Shown here: positions 1-11,597 of the stretch, piece by piece
How the letters are laid out: each line of letters opens with the position of its first letter
How positions within the stretch are numbered: the stretch's first letter is position 1
Origin: Burkholderiaceae bacterium DAT-1
GTDB lineage: Bacteria > Pseudomonadota > Gammaproteobacteria > Burkholderiales > Chitinimonadaceae
Assembly: GCA_019084025.1 (NCBI GenBank)
Contig: JAHRBI010000003.1
Span: 372,001-436,000 of the forward strand
Length of the DNA: 64,000 nt
Direction: 5' to 3'
Program-made: the position numbers and the translations under genes
Notes under the pieces: model-generated
Told to the model about the DNA's origin: nothing
Seen by the model: the letters and a program-made list of their open reading frames with translations, nothing else
Databases searched by the model: none

Positions 1-1327
1 CATGCTGTATGCGCCCAATCTGTTTACGCTCAAGTTCGTCAAAGATCGCTATCTGCCGATCATAGAGCGCTATGCGCAGGATTTTTTCGGCGAGGCGATG
101 CCCCTGCAGTTGCAGGTTGCTCAGAATGCACCCGCCGTTCGTCCGATCGTCAAACCCGCTATGCGTCCAGCCGGGCCAGCAAGTTACGAGCCGCCTTCTC
201 CTCCCGAAGCGGTGGATAACCTGATACCGGATGATGGCGAGTTAATGCCCGCACCTGCTGTCATCACAGGCAGTAATGCTGCCCGTCAGATTGGTGCCGC
301 CAACGAAAACACTCGCCTCAATCCTAGTTTTACCTTTGATACGCTGGTGACCGGTAAGGCCAACCAGCTGGCGCGTGCGGCTGCGCATCAGATCGCCGAA
401 AATCCTGGCGAAGCCTACAACCCGCTGTTTGTGTATGGTGGCGTGGGTTTGGGTAAGACTCACTTGATTCAGGCCATTGGCAATTATGTCCACCAGCATA
501 ATCCACAGGCACGCATTCGCTACATCCATGCGGAACGCTATGTCGCAGATGTGGTGAAAGCCTATCAGCACAAGTCATTCGACGAGTTCAAGCGCTACTA
601 CCATTCGCTAGATTTACTGCTGATTGATGATATTCAGTTTTTCTCTGGCAAAAATCGTACGCAGGAAGAATTCTTCTACGCCTACAACGCGCTGATTGAG
701 AGCCATAAGCAGCTGATCATTACGTCTGATCGCTATCCCAAGGAAATTGAAGGCATCGAAGATCGCCTGATTTCGCGCTTTGGATGGGGATTGACCGTGG
801 CGATCGAGCCTCCAGAGCTGGAAATGCGTGTGGCGATTCTGAACAAGAAGGCAGAAACAGACGGATTCAAGCTTGATTCCACCGTGTCCTTCTTTATCGC
901 CAAGAATATCCGCTCCAATGTGCGTGAACTTGAAGGTGCGCTGAAGCGGGTACTGGCTTACTCACGCTTTACCGGTCAGCAGATTACCCTGGAACTGACC
1001 AAGGAAGCACTGAAGGACATTCTTGCTGCCGGTAATAAGCTGATCACGGTAGAGACGATTCAGAAGACAGTCGCCGACTTCTACAAGATCAAGGTGGCGG
1101 ATATGCATTCCAAGAAGCGTACCCGCGATATTGCTCGTCCACGCCAGATTGCCATGGCACTCACAAAGGATCTGACCCATATGAGCCTGCCGGCCATTGG
1201 CGAAGCATTCGGCGGACGTGACCATACAACCGTACTGCACGGCTGTCGCACCATCACCCAGATGCGCCAGACGGATAGCGAGCTGAATCATGATTACAAC
1301 GTGCTCACCCAGATGTTACGCAACTGA
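1..1327 (+). CDS. dnaA: Chromosomal replication initiator DnaA (5' partial)
   Basis: DnaA is the AAA+ ATPase that binds DnaA boxes and melts the origin. The window opens inside domain I: the first residues ([13 protein letters not shown]) match the internal part of domain I in full-length DnaA, so the first ATG here is internal and the true start lies upstream. The visible 441 residues hold a Pro-rich linker (domain II), a Walker A GGVGLGKT near fragment residue 146, a Walker [11 protein letters not shown] near 207, and the domain IV DnaA signature [11 protein letters not shown] near 404. The gene is followed by dnaN after 241 bp that contain DnaA boxes, the usual arrangement near a chromosome origin. 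Confidence 0.98.
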   Translation, partial: MLYAPNLFTLKFVKDRYLPIIERYAQDFFGEAMPLQLQVAQNAPAVRPIVKPAMRPAGPASYEPPSPPEAVDNLIPDDGELMPAPAVITGSNAARQIGAANENTRLNPSFTFDTLVTGKANQLARAAAHQIAENPGEAYNPLFVYGGVGLGKTHLIQAIGNYVHQHNPQARIRYIHAERYVADVVKAYQHKSFDEFKRYYHSLDLLLIDDIQFFSGKNRTQEEFFYAYNALIESHKQLIITSDRYPKEIEGIEDRLISRFGWGLTVAIEPPELEMRVAILNKKAETDGFKLDSTVSFFIAKNIRSNVRELEGALKRVLAYSRFTGQQITLELTKEALKDILAAGNKLITVETIQKTVADFYKIKVADMHSKKRTRDIARPRQIAMALTKDLTHMSLPAIGEAFGGRDHTTVLHGCRTITQMRQTDSELNHDYNVLTQMLRN

Positions 1328-1391
1328 GTGAAGTAAACAGCAAACAGGTGGAGAATCTGAGGATGAAATCCTGTACAAGCTCAGGGAAATT

Positions 1392-1400
1392 TGTGGACAA
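1392..1400 (-). promoter_or_regulatory. Probable DnaA box (one mismatch)
   Basis: TGTGGACAA is the complement of TTGTCCACA, one base away from the TTATNCACA consensus. It lies in the dnaA-dnaN spacer together with the perfect box at 1515, which supports DnaA binding for autoregulation or origin function. Confidence 0.45.
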
Positions 1401-1514
1401 CTGCATGATCGCGGTGGAGCGGAAAATCGCAACACAAACAACCCACAGGACCTGACGGATTGGATTCACACTCTGGAAAACACGCAAGTGGATGATTGAA
1501 AAAGAGAAAATCGG

Positions 1515-1523
1515 TTATCCACA
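1515..1523 (+). promoter_or_regulatory. DnaA box, perfect consensus
   Basis: TTATCCACA matches the DnaA box consensus exactly. It sits 46 bp before dnaN, next to an AT-rich stretch (about 1524-1568). The neighbouring initiator gene and a second near-match upstream suggest a DnaA-controlled spacer or part of the origin. Confidence 0.7.
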
Positions 1524-1568
1524 GAAAACAACGCACATTATCAAACTATTATCAGGAACACTATCATC

Positions 1569-2675
1569 ATGTTGCTATTACAGACTGAACGGGATGCACT
1601 GCTCAAACCCCTGACTACCGTCACCGGTATTGTCGAACGCAGACACACCCTGCCTATCCTGTCCAACGTGCTGATTGCCAAACAAAACGGCGTACTGTCT
1701 TTTCTCGCTACAGACTTGGAAATTCAGATCCGCACCGAACAGGCAATGGAGAGCGGTGTCGATTTCCAGCTCACCGTATCCGCCAAAAAGCTGCAGGACA
1801 TTCTGCGAGCCATTCCAGACGGTGCAACTGTGAGCTTTGATCAGGACGACAGCCGTTTAACCCTGAAGGCAGGCAAGAGCCGTTTCAATTTGCAAACACT
1901 GCCAGCACAAGATTTTCCGACGCTGCAGATCGATCAGAATGTGCGTCAGAGTTTCCGTATCGCCCAAAAGGCGCTGAAAAATCTGCTCTCGCGTGTGCAA
2001 TACGCTATGGCGCATCAGGACATTCGCTACTACCTGAACGGTCTGTGCATGGTCACGGAAGGTAGTTCACTGAAACTGGTCGCAACGGATGGTCACCGGC
2101 TCGCATTTGTTGCAAGCCAGCTGGATGCAGATCTGGCTCGCAACGAAGTGATCCTGCCGCGCAAGACAATTACCGAGCTGTACAAACTGCTGGCCGACAT
2201 TGATGACGAGGTCAAAGTCGATATCGCTGGCAATCAGGTGCAATTCACCTTCGGCCAGATCGTGATTCATTCCAAGGTGGTTGACGGCAAATTTCCGGAC
2301 TACAACCGCGTGGTTCCGACCAACAACACTAAGCTGGTTGCGCTGGATCGTGTGCAATTGCTCGGTTCGTTGCAACGCGCGGCCATTTTGTCGAACGAAA
2401 AGTTTCGCGGTGTCCGCATGGTGCTCGCAGATGCAACACTGAAAATTATTTGCAACAACAGCGAGCAGGAAGAAGCGCAGGAAGAACTGGAAATTGGCTA
2501 CGAAGGTGAACCGCTCGATGTTGCCTTTAATATCAGCTACTTAATTGATGTACTCACCAATATTGATGCCAAAACACTGGTGTTTGCATTTGGTGAACAC
2601 ACCACCAGTTCGACCTTGGTCACCATCCCGGATCAGGAAGATTTCAAGTACGTTGTGATGCCGATGCGCATCTAA
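1569..2675 (+). CDS. dnaN: DNA polymerase III beta sliding clamp
   Basis: DnaN forms the dimeric ring that tethers DNA polymerase III to DNA. The 368-residue product has the standard clamp length. It begins with a typical N-terminal strand (MLLLQTERDALLKPL), has the conserved RHTLPILSN segment, a central NDVRYYLNG-like stretch (QDIRYYLNGL), and ends in the usual YVVMPMRI C-terminus that forms part of the ligand-binding cleft. It lies 241 bp after dnaA in the same orientation and upstream of gyrB, with no recF between them, as in many betaproteobacteria. An AGGAAC motif just upstream serves as a plausible ribosome site. Confidence 0.98.
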   Translation: MLLLQTERDALLKPLTTVTGIVERRHTLPILSNVLIAKQNGVLSFLATDLEIQIRTEQAMESGVDFQLTVSAKKLQDILRAIPDGATVSFDQDDSRLTLKAGKSRFNLQTLPAQDFPTLQIDQNVRQSFRIAQKALKNLLSRVQYAMAHQDIRYYLNGLCMVTEGSSLKLVATDGHRLAFVASQLDADLARNEVILPRKTITELYKLLADIDDEVKVDIAGNQVQFTFGQIVIHSKVVDGKFPDYNRVVPTNNTKLVALDRVQLLGSLQRAAILSNEKFRGVRMVLADATLKIICNNSEQEEAQEELEIGYEGEPLDVAFNISYLIDVLTNIDAKTLVFAFGEHTTSSTLVTIPDQEDFKYVVMPMRI

Positions 2676-2782
2676 TCGGAAAAATCAGCGTACAATGCGC
2701 AATTCTGCCGATGTTCCGGCCACCTCTCTGGTGGCTGGAATAGTTGTAATTTGCCGTACTGACCCAGCTGCAGATCAATCCA

Positions 2783-2791
2783 TGTGGATAG
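2783..2791 (-). promoter_or_regulatory. Possible DnaA box in dnaN-gyrB spacer
   Basis: TGTGGATAG is one base from TGTGGATAA, the reverse form of the DnaA box. The 275-bp dnaN-gyrB spacer shows no other clear signal. A single near-match can occur by chance, so this is weak. Confidence 0.3.
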
Positions 2792-2899
2792 GTATCGCAT
2801 CGGGATATGAACAGTAAATTTCAACGAAATCAGTAGGTTATGGCATAACCCTGGCGACAGGCATAGCCTCGCGAAGCGTAAACAGTGTGAGTCTGCTGA

Positions 2900-5350
<2,451 letters not shown>

Positions 5351-5372
5351 TCTGATTTAATTGTCCGAATTG

Positions 5373-5409
5373 AATATCCCGAATTTTCACATTCGGGATA
5401 TTTATTTTA
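5373..5409 (+). terminator. Rho-independent terminator after gyrB
   Basis: A 12-bp perfect stem (AATATCCCGAAT / ATTCGGGATATT) with a 6-nt loop is followed by a T-rich run. It begins 22 bp after the gyrB stop codon. Confidence 0.85.
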
Positions 5410-5520
5410 GACCGCCAGATTAAGCATGCAAGTAGCCATTGATCGACTCGTTTAAAACACAAATTGCTAACTGGGTATAATCAAGCCTTGAGCAATGTGA
5501 ATGAAGAATCTGTTCATCTT

Positions 5521-5997
5521 ATGAAAATCGCAAAAGACACCGCTGTTACGCTTAAACTGAAAGTAACGGATACATTTGGCAACGTCTATGAAGACGGCAA
5601 GGAACCGATGGCCTACCTGCATGGTGGTTACGAAAACTTGTTTGCCAAGCTGGAAGATGCGCTGGAAGGCCAGGAAGCTGGTTTTACGGTTACAGTTGAA
5701 TTGCCCACCGAAGATACGTTTGGTCCGCGCGACGAAGCACTTGTTACCACGATGCCGAAGGCAGAATTCCCGCCCGGTATCAAGGTTGGCGGGCAGATTC
5801 AGCGTATGGGTCCCGATGGCGAACCGCGCTTTTACTTCGTGAACAAGATCAAAGGCCAGGTGGTGATGCTGGACGGTAACCATCCCCTGTGCGGCGAGAC
5901 CCTGCGTTTTGCCATGAAGGTGATCGCTGTGCGTGCAGCCACACCGGAAGAAGTCGAACACGAGCATGTGCATGGTGAACATGGGCATCAGCACTGA
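5521..5997 (+). CDS. slyD: SlyD-type FKBP peptidyl-prolyl isomerase
   Basis: This is a cytoplasmic prolyl isomerase/chaperone of the SlyD family, which also binds nickel through a His-rich tail. The 158-residue product starts with MKIAKDTAVTLKLKV and has the FKBP half-sites around an inserted chaperone flap: YLHGGYENLFAKLEDALEG, the DTFGPRDEA segment, then DGNHPLCGETLRFAMKV. The C-terminus is His-rich (HEHVHGEHGHQH), consistent with metal binding. An upstream in-frame ATG at 5464 would add 19 residues with no family match. No good Shine-Dalgarno is visible before 5521, so the start rests on homology. A terminator follows at 6023. Confidence 0.93.
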   Translation: MKIAKDTAVTLKLKVTDTFGNVYEDGKEPMAYLHGGYENLFAKLEDALEGQEAGFTVTVELPTEDTFGPRDEALVTTMPKAEFPPGIKVGGQIQRMGPDGEPRFYFVNKIKGQVVMLDGNHPLCGETLRFAMKVIAVRAATPEEVEHEHVHGEHGHQH

Positions 5998-6022
5998 TTC
6001 ATTGCATTCGATCAGCTAAAAG

Positions 6023-6048
6023 CGGCGGGCATTTCCCGCCGTTTTTTT
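6023..6048 (+). terminator. Rho-independent terminator after slyD
   Basis: CGGCGGG / CCCGCCG stem with a CATTT loop, followed directly by seven T residues, starting 25 bp after the slyD stop. Confidence 0.92.
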
Positions 6049-6176
6049 ATTTATAATCAGTATGTTATGTAAGGGAAGGAATTCGGAAGAAAGCGTTTGC
6101 ATCATGATCTTTATAGTCCGATCCAGAACGCCTGTTTATCCAACAGGACATGAAGCGATCAAGAGAGGGACGGATC

Positions 6177-7010
6177 ATGGATACACTGGACATGCTACCT
6201 GCTTATGCTGAGCAGGCATCGAATCGGGATGTTACACAGGCATTAGATACTAGAACGGACGTTGTGCTGATCGGTGGAGAGTTAGAGCGCATGCTCGCGA
6301 GCGACTTGTTTACACGTTCGAAGCGCTTAAGTCGCTTGCTGCGTTATCTTGTAGAGCACGTCATTTCCGGTTCCAGTCATACGCTCAAGGAATATTCGAT
6401 TGGACTGGATGTATTCGATAAACATCCGTCCAGCTACGATCCCTGCGTGGATCCAATCGTACGTGTTCAGGTTGGACGCTTGCGCGAAAAGCTACAACAG
6501 TATTATTCGCAACATGCTGCATTACATTCGATTCGTTTTGAAATTCCCTTGGGAAACTATGTCCCGATGATTCATCGTATGTGTCCGGAAATGGAAAATA
6601 CAGATACTGCTAAATTAATTGTATTGTCAATTCAAGGCATCTCAATGGATCATAATGATGCCCAATTTGCACTTGGATTACGTGAAGAATTATTAACACG
6701 ATTATTTCATACGGTAGGTGGAATTGTGACACCATCGGCATTTGGCCGTTCCTTGAATCTGGCTGATCAGGATATTGCTTATGCGCTAGAGGGAAGTGTC
6801 CGTTTTGAATCTACACGTGCTCGTGTATCCATTCGGCTGACCGATATCCATACGGGCGGTTTGGTGTGGGTGGGGCAATTTGATGAGCATGCAGTCACCA
6901 CCATTGATGCACAGGAAACCCTTGCGCGATCAATATGCAAACAGATCGGTACCGTACTGCACAAGTTCGACATTCGACACCCGCAGGTATGGGCACCGGA
7001 CTCCTTCTGA
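6177..7010 (+). CDS. Winged-helix / TolB-like domain regulator
   Basis: A 277-residue soluble protein. Residues about 35-140 match the winged-helix-like module found at the N-terminus of many adenylate-cyclase/TPR regulators: FTRSKRLSRLLRYLVEHV, LKEYSIGLDVFDK, YDPCVDPIVRVQVGRLREKL, then IPLGNYVP. The C-terminal half resembles the TolB/FlgO-like domain that usually follows it (YALEGSVRFESTRARVSIRL, HTGGLVWVGQFD). No kinase, cyclase or TPR part is present, so this is a minimal version. The start at 6177 is chosen over 6150 because AGAGAGGGA lies 7 bp upstream. A secreted hydrolase starts 65 bp downstream. Function as a transcriptional regulator is inferred. Confidence 0.65.
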   Translation: MDTLDMLPAYAEQASNRDVTQALDTRTDVVLIGGELERMLASDLFTRSKRLSRLLRYLVEHVISGSSHTLKEYSIGLDVFDKHPSSYDPCVDPIVRVQVGRLREKLQQYYSQHAALHSIRFEIPLGNYVPMIHRMCPEMENTDTAKLIVLSIQGISMDHNDAQFALGLREELLTRLFHTVGGIVTPSAFGRSLNLADQDIAYALEGSVRFESTRARVSIRLTDIHTGGLVWVGQFDEHAVTTIDAQETLARSICKQIGTVLHKFDIRHPQVWAPDSF

Positions 7011-7075
7011 TCCATGCAATGAGATTCAGCAGTATGATAGCGATCCATTTCATGCATAAAGACAGGCGGAATCTG

Positions 7076-7921
7076 ATGAAGCGATGGTTACTGAGTGCTG
7101 GCATGCTATTGGCTGGTGCATCTTTGCAGGCAAATGCGGATAGTGCAAATGCCTTTCAGATGAGTCCAGTCAATGGACAGCAGATCGCCTGGCAATGCAG
7201 GGGTGAAGGCCCGAAAACCGTGTTACTGCTCGCGGGGATGGGGCTGGATGTGCAATCCACTTACAAGAATATCTACCGAAATTTCGCGGCCAAGGGCTAT
7301 CAAATCTGCATGTATGACCGGGCAGGCAGTGGCCAGAGCAGCCCTCTGCAGGCACCCCGGCCGATGTCAGCGCTGGTAGATGAACTGGATAGCCTAATCA
7401 AGGATCGCCATTGGGATAAGCCGGTACTGGTGGCGCATTCGTTTGGTGGATTGCTGGCGCGGGCGTATCTCTTTTCCCATCCGCATGGCGCAAGCGGCCT
7501 TGTCTATGCAGACTGCGCACATGAACGCTGGTATGGCTCGCTGAAGTCGGCATTGTCGCCTGATGGCTGGGCCATCATGGAGAACATCTTCAAGTGGGAG
7601 AAATTTACCCATTCACATGAGGATTTTGAGGAGGCTGTGCAATTCCTCGATGCGCATGCCCAGCCAATCAAGGTACCCGTGACGGTTCTTTCACGCGGGT
7701 TGCCGCACAATACGATTCGGCAGGCGCGGATGAGCTACAGTGATGTGGATGCCTATAACGCCACCTGGGATGCTGCACAAACCCAGTTTCTCAATGATGC
7801 GCCGGATGCCCGCCATGTACGCATGCATTATTCATCCCATTTTGTCGATGAACAGGACCCGTGGCTGGTGATTGAAGAGATTCAGGCCTTGCTGAAGCGC
7901 GTAGAAGCCAAGCAGTCATAA
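7076..7921 (+). CDS. Secreted alpha/beta hydrolase
   Basis: A 281-residue protein with an N-terminal signal peptide (MKRWLLSAGMLLAGASLQANA) and an alpha/beta hydrolase fold. The nucleophile elbow is AHSFGG (G/A-x-S-x-G), the early strand is VLLLAGMGLD with the oxyanion region, and YDRAGSGQS is typical of the family. A late His in HYSSHFVDEQDP is the likely catalytic base. The start at 7076 has AGGCGGA upstream; longer in-frame starts would bury the signal peptide. Substrate unknown. The upstream winged-helix gene is 65 bp away in the same direction and may be co-transcribed. Confidence 0.8.
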   Translation: MKRWLLSAGMLLAGASLQANADSANAFQMSPVNGQQIAWQCRGEGPKTVLLLAGMGLDVQSTYKNIYRNFAAKGYQICMYDRAGSGQSSPLQAPRPMSALVDELDSLIKDRHWDKPVLVAHSFGGLLARAYLFSHPHGASGLVYADCAHERWYGSLKSALSPDGWAIMENIFKWEKFTHSHEDFEEAVQFLDAHAQPIKVPVTVLSRGLPHNTIRQARMSYSDVDAYNATWDAAQTQFLNDAPDARHVRMHYSSHFVDEQDPWLVIEEIQALLKRVEAKQS

Positions 7922-7939
7922 CCTGTCTGGTGGTGGAAT

Positions 7940-7964
7940 GGACAGGGCGCTGATCACCCTGTCC
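7940..7964. terminator. Inverted repeat between convergent genes
   Basis: GGACAGGG and CCCTGTCC form an 8-bp perfect stem with a 9-nt loop in the 57-bp gap between two convergent genes. There is no T-run, so a terminator role is only plausible. Confidence 0.4.
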
Positions 7965-7978
7965 TGTCATGGATATGC

Positions 7979-8755
7979 TTAATTTCGACCCGCCATCACC
8001 CCTCCATCCACATCCCAGTTCGCACCGGTGACCCAGCTGGCCTTGTCGGATAGCAGGAAGGCAATGGTTTCGGCCACATCACGCGGGGTGCCCACTCTGC
8101 CAATGGGATGGAAGCCATTGAAGCCCTGTAAGGCGGTGGCCACTTCTTCCTTGGGGATAAATCCTTCGTAGATGGGGGTATGCACCACTGCAGGCGACAC
8201 CGCATTGACGCGGATGCCATCAGGCGCCAGTTCCATCGCCAGATGCTGGGTGAGTGCGTGCAAGCCGGCCTTGGCCATGGAATACGCTGAGGACGGCGTC
8301 GCAGCAATGGCCTGCTTGGCCCACATCGACCCGACATTCACAATTGCCCCGCCTTGCTGGCGCGTGATCATATTGCGGGCAACCGCCTGAGTGATGAAGA
8401 AAAATGCCTTGTTGAGCGTCATGTACTGCTCATAATCGGCATCGGTGTGTTCTATGAAAGGTTTGGGGAAGAACACGCCTGCGGCATTTACCAGCAGGTC
8501 TGCATTGATTTTTCCGTCATTGATCGCGGCCAGCAGGTCGCGCAGACCCTGTTCGCTGGCAAGGTCAGCGGTAAAGGTTTGCACTGGGCCGATGGCGGCC
8601 AGTTCACGGCGGGCAGCTTCGGTTTTGTCGGCACGGCTGCCGACGATGATCGCGCTGCCACCTTGCGCGAGCACCAATCTGGCTGTGTCCAGACCGATAC
8701 CGCTGGTGCCGCCGATGACTAAGAGTTGCTTACCGGAAAAGAGTGGGTGATGCAT
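7979..8755 (-). CDS. Short-chain dehydrogenase/reductase
   Basis: A 258-residue NAD(P)-dependent oxidoreductase of the classical SDR family. The Rossmann dinucleotide site is GGTSGIG near residue 15, followed by NAAG, then the catalytic Ser-Tyr-Lys set with YSMAK and the C-terminal segment [12 protein letters not shown]...[12 protein letters not shown]. The gene is divergent from a LysR-type regulator 181 bp away, a common arrangement in which the regulator controls the enzyme. Substrate cannot be read from the sequence. Confidence 0.9.
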   Translation of the reverse strand: MHHPLFSGKQLLVIGGTSGIGLDTARLVLAQGGSAIIVGSRADKTEAARRELAAIGPVQTFTADLASEQGLRDLLAAINDGKINADLLVNAAGVFFPKPFIEHTDADYEQYMTLNKAFFFITQAVARNMITRQQGGAIVNVGSMWAKQAIAATPSSAYSMAKAGLHALTQHLAMELAPDGIRVNAVSPAVVHTPIYEGFIPKEEVATALQGFNGFHPIGRVGTPRDVAETIAFLLSDKASWVTGANWDVDGGVMAGRN

Positions 8756-8917
8756 GATTGACTCGCTTTCATAAAAAGAAAATCCATTGATGATGTGTTT
8801 GATGTCGCGGATATCCGTTTGAGGATATTGCTTTAGGCATCTTTTATATCAGTGGCTTGATGCGTATTTTTGGCCGATTCATCTTTCGGCACAAACGAGA
8901 TAAAGTTGCACTATCTG

Positions 8918-8930
8918 AAAGAAATTCTTT
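8918..8930. promoter_or_regulatory. Palindrome directly upstream of the lysR-type gene
   Basis: AAAGAA and TTCTTT flank a central A (13 bp), ending 6 bp before the regulator's ATG in the place of its ribosome site. It could be an autoregulatory operator; no Shine-Dalgarno is visible there. Confidence 0.3.
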
Positions 8931-8936
8931 ACCGAT

Positions 8937-9872
8937 ATGAAAGCACCCGTTCACCTCAATGCCTTGCGGGCATTTGAAGCCAGTGCCCGCCACCAGAGTT
9001 TTTCTGCAGCTGCACAGGAATTGCATGTCACGCCTGCGGCGGTCGGCCAGCTGGTGCGGACGCTGGAAGACTGGCTGGGGGGGCCGCTGTTTCATCGCAG
9101 CAGCAGCGGGCGGTCGCGCCTAGTACCGACCGAAGCCGCACAGGATGCCCTGCCCCACCTCCGTTCGGGATTCGATCAGCTGAATCTGGGGCTGGCGCGT
9201 TTGCAGGCAGGCTCAGCCAGTGGCACGCTGACCATTACGGTGAGCCCGGCTTTTGCGGCCAAATGGTTGCTGCCGCGACTCGACCGTTTCCAGATGCAAT
9301 GGCCGGAACTGGATGTGCGGCTGGATACCAGTCTGAATGTGGTGGACTTTCGAGCGCGCCAGATTGATGTGGGCGTGCGCTATGGATCTGGGCAGTGGCC
9401 GGGTTTGCAGGCCGACAGGCTGATGGATGAGGAAGTGTTTCCGGTGTGCTCACCTGCTTTGCTGATGGCGCATCCGGAAGGCTGGCGCCCAGCTGATTTG
9501 ACGGGCATGACCCTGATCCACGACCTGTCGATGGATGCGCATGCGGGGTTTCCGAGCTGGCAGGCGTGGTTGCACAAGGCAGGCGTATCCGAGGCACCTA
9601 CCGGTCGCTCCATGAAAATCAACAATGCTGCCGCCGTACTTCAGGCTGCAATTGATGGCCACGGGATTGCGCTGGCGCGCAGTGTGATGGCTCGTGATGA
9701 TCTGGCAGCGGGCAGGCTTGTACGCCTGTTCCCGGACATTTTGTTCGAGTCGCCACTGGCCTACTACGTGGTGTATCGCCCGGAATGTGCAGCACTGCCG
9801 AAGCTGGTTGCGTTCAGGGAGTGGGTGATGGGGGAGGTGAATATCAGGCTGGTTGAATCAATTCCCAGCTAA
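8937..9872 (+). CDS. LysR-family transcriptional regulator (GcvA-like)
   Basis: A 311-residue LysR regulator. The N-terminal winged HTH reads HLNALRAFEASARHQSFSAAAQELHVTPAAVGQLVRTLE in pieces, the form seen in the GcvA/AmpR branch, and the remainder is a periplasmic-binding-like effector domain (TLTITVSPAFAAKWLLPRL). It is divergent from the SDR gene and probably controls it and itself. Its 3' end overlaps the 3' end of rtcR by 29 bp on the opposite strand. Effector unknown. Confidence 0.9.
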   Translation: MKAPVHLNALRAFEASARHQSFSAAAQELHVTPAAVGQLVRTLEDWLGGPLFHRSSSGRSRLVPTEAAQDALPHLRSGFDQLNLGLARLQAGSASGTLTITVSPAFAAKWLLPRLDRFQMQWPELDVRLDTSLNVVDFRARQIDVGVRYGSGQWPGLQADRLMDEEVFPVCSPALLMAHPEGWRPADLTGMTLIHDLSMDAHAGFPSWQAWLHKAGVSEAPTGRSMKINNAAAVLQAAIDGHGIALARSVMARDDLAAGRLVRLFPDILFESPLAYYVVYRPECAALPKLVAFREWVMGEVNIRLVESIPS

Positions 9873-11433
9873 GTTGGTACCGCGCCAGATACTTGCGCAA
9901 CCGGTCGGCATCGTTGCTGCTGGCTTTCTGGGTGCGCGAGACGTTGAAGAGCCGCCGGCCTGCATCTGACAGGCTGGCGCTCTGGCGGCAGACCTTGATG
10001 ACATGTTCCAGCTGCACGCGGTCGAATTGATCCAGCTCGCGTGCGGCGTTGCCCAGTACGTCATCCACCAGCGAGAGGGCGCTATCCTGCCAGTGGTGGC
10101 GTAGCCGGTCGATTTCTTCCGAGACATTGGTTTCGTTGATGCGGCCGGCATCTGCGAGTGTGGCCATGCGCGTGAGCGAGGCGGAGAGCTCGCGGAAATT
10201 GCCGCGCCAGTCGGCATCACCCGATATGGCAAAGCGCAGATAAGCCTCGCGGGCTTCCTTGTTGAAGCGGACCTGGTCGCCTTGTTCGCGGGCGTGGCGG
10301 GTCAGCTCGAAGTCCAGATTCGGTTCGATGTCTTCGCGGCGCTCGGCGAGGCCGGGCAGATCAAATGTCCACAGATTGATACGCGCGTAGAGGTCTTCGC
10401 GGAATTTGCCCTCGGCCACCCAGCGCTTGAGATCACGCACCGTACCGGCAATCAGCTGGAAATCGCTGCTCACTTCGCGGTCGCCGCCGAAGGGGAAAAA
10501 GCGCTTCTCTTCGATGGCTTTCAGCAGCATCGCCTGCTCATCCAGCCCCAGTTCGCCAATTTCATCGAGAAACAGTAGCCCCCCATCGGCGCTGCGCAAC
10601 AGCCCTGCCCGCTCGGTTTGCGCACCGGTAAACGCACCTTTGACGTGTCCGAATAGCGTGGACATGGCGCTGTCGCCGCGCAGGGTGGCGCAATTGACCT
10701 CGACAAAGCGGCCCGCCAGCTGATGCCGGGCTTTTTTCAGCTCGAAAATCCGCCGCGCCAGAAATGATTTGCCCGCACCCGTGGGTCCGCACAGCAGCAT
10801 CGGCGCAGTGGAGCGGATCGACACGCGCTCGATCTGTTCGATCATGCGATTAAAGCGGGCGTTTCGAGTGGCGATGCCAGATTTTAGAAACGACAGCGTC
10901 TCGGCGTGGTCGCGCGCAAAGCGGGTGGCGATTTTGTCGTAGCGGGAAAGATCCAGATCAATGATGGTGACGCTGCCCACCGTTTCGCCCAGATCCTTCT
11001 TGCGCGGTGGCGAGGTCTGGATGATGCGGGCGGGCAGATAACGGGCTTCGGCCAGCAAAAACCAGCAAATCTGCGCCACGTGGGTGCCGGTGGTGATGTG
11101 GATCAGGTAATCGGCCTGCTCCGTATCGAAGGCGTAGCCACGCGCAAAATCATGCAAGAGACCATACACCTCCTCGAAATCCCAGGGATCGCGCAGCTCG
11201 ATTTCTATGCTGACGACCTCGGTTTCCGGCGAAATCGCCTGAATATCTGCCTTTAAGCGATCAAACAGCCCCTTTGTGCGGCGATCGTGCAGTAATTCGA
11301 TGCGATCGACGATGAAATCGGCTTGCTGGCACAGGCTGACAGTGGGCCGCCATTTTTCCCAGCGATCCTGACCTTTGCCGACGTAATCGAGCACCGTACC
11401 GATAAAACCGAACACCACCTGCTTGCGCTTCAT
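9844..11433 (-). CDS. rtcR: Sigma-54-dependent regulator of RNA repair, RtcR
   Basis: RtcR is the enhancer-binding protein that turns on rtcBA. The 529-residue protein starts with a CARF-type sensor domain (about 1-180), followed by the AAA+ domain with Walker A GPTGAGKS, the sigma-54 contact loop GAFTGA and Walker B GGLLFLDEIGEL. A C-terminal HTH ends the protein (LSDAGRRLFNVSRTQ). It is divergent from rtcBA. A good -24/-12 promoter at 11572 lies in the spacer and points at rtcB. CARF domains of this family are thought to sense RNA-derived ligands (cyclic-phosphate or 2',5'-oligonucleotide-type), so activation by damaged RNA is known for the family, not shown here. Confidence 0.93.
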   Translation of the reverse strand: MKRKQVVFGFIGTVLDYVGKGQDRWEKWRPTVSLCQQADFIVDRIELLHDRRTKGLFDRLKADIQAISPETEVVSIEIELRDPWDFEEVYGLLHDFARGYAFDTEQADYLIHITTGTHVAQICWFLLAEARYLPARIIQTSPPRKKDLGETVGSVTIIDLDLSRYDKIATRFARDHAETLSFLKSGIATRNARFNRMIEQIERVSIRSTAPMLLCGPTGAGKSFLARRIFELKKARHQLAGRFVEVNCATLRGDSAMSTLFGHVKGAFTGAQTERAGLLRSADGGLLFLDEIGELGLDEQAMLLKAIEEKRFFPFGGDREVSSDFQLIAGTVRDLKRWVAEGKFREDLYARINLWTFDLPGLAERREDIEPNLDFELTRHAREQGDQVRFNKEAREAYLRFAISGDADWRGNFRELSASLTRMATLADAGRINETNVSEEIDRLRHHWQDSALSLVDDVLGNAARELDQFDRVQLEHVIKVCRQSASLSDAGRRLFNVSRTQKASSNDADRLRKYLARYQLSWELIQPA

Positions 11434-11571
11434 ATTTATCTCAATAGATAAAAGACGATATGAATGGATTGTAATTCAGATCAGCATGGATAGTGGATAC
11501 AGTCGTGTTCATTAAACATTGGTCAATCAAATCATATGGATAGGTGAATTTTTGCTTGGGTAAGCTGGCGC

Positions 11572-11587
11572 TGGCACGGAAATCGCA
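11572..11587 (+). promoter_or_regulatory. Sigma-54 (-24/-12) promoter of rtcBA
   Basis: TGGCACGGAAATCGCA fits the consensus TGGCACG-N4-TTGCW with one mismatch. The invariant GG is at 11573-11574 and the GC at 11585-11586, with exact spacing. It sits between rtcR and rtcB and points to rtcB. Transcription should start near 11598, giving a leader of about 300 nt. Confidence 0.85.
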
Positions 11588-11597
11588 CTGTGTATGG

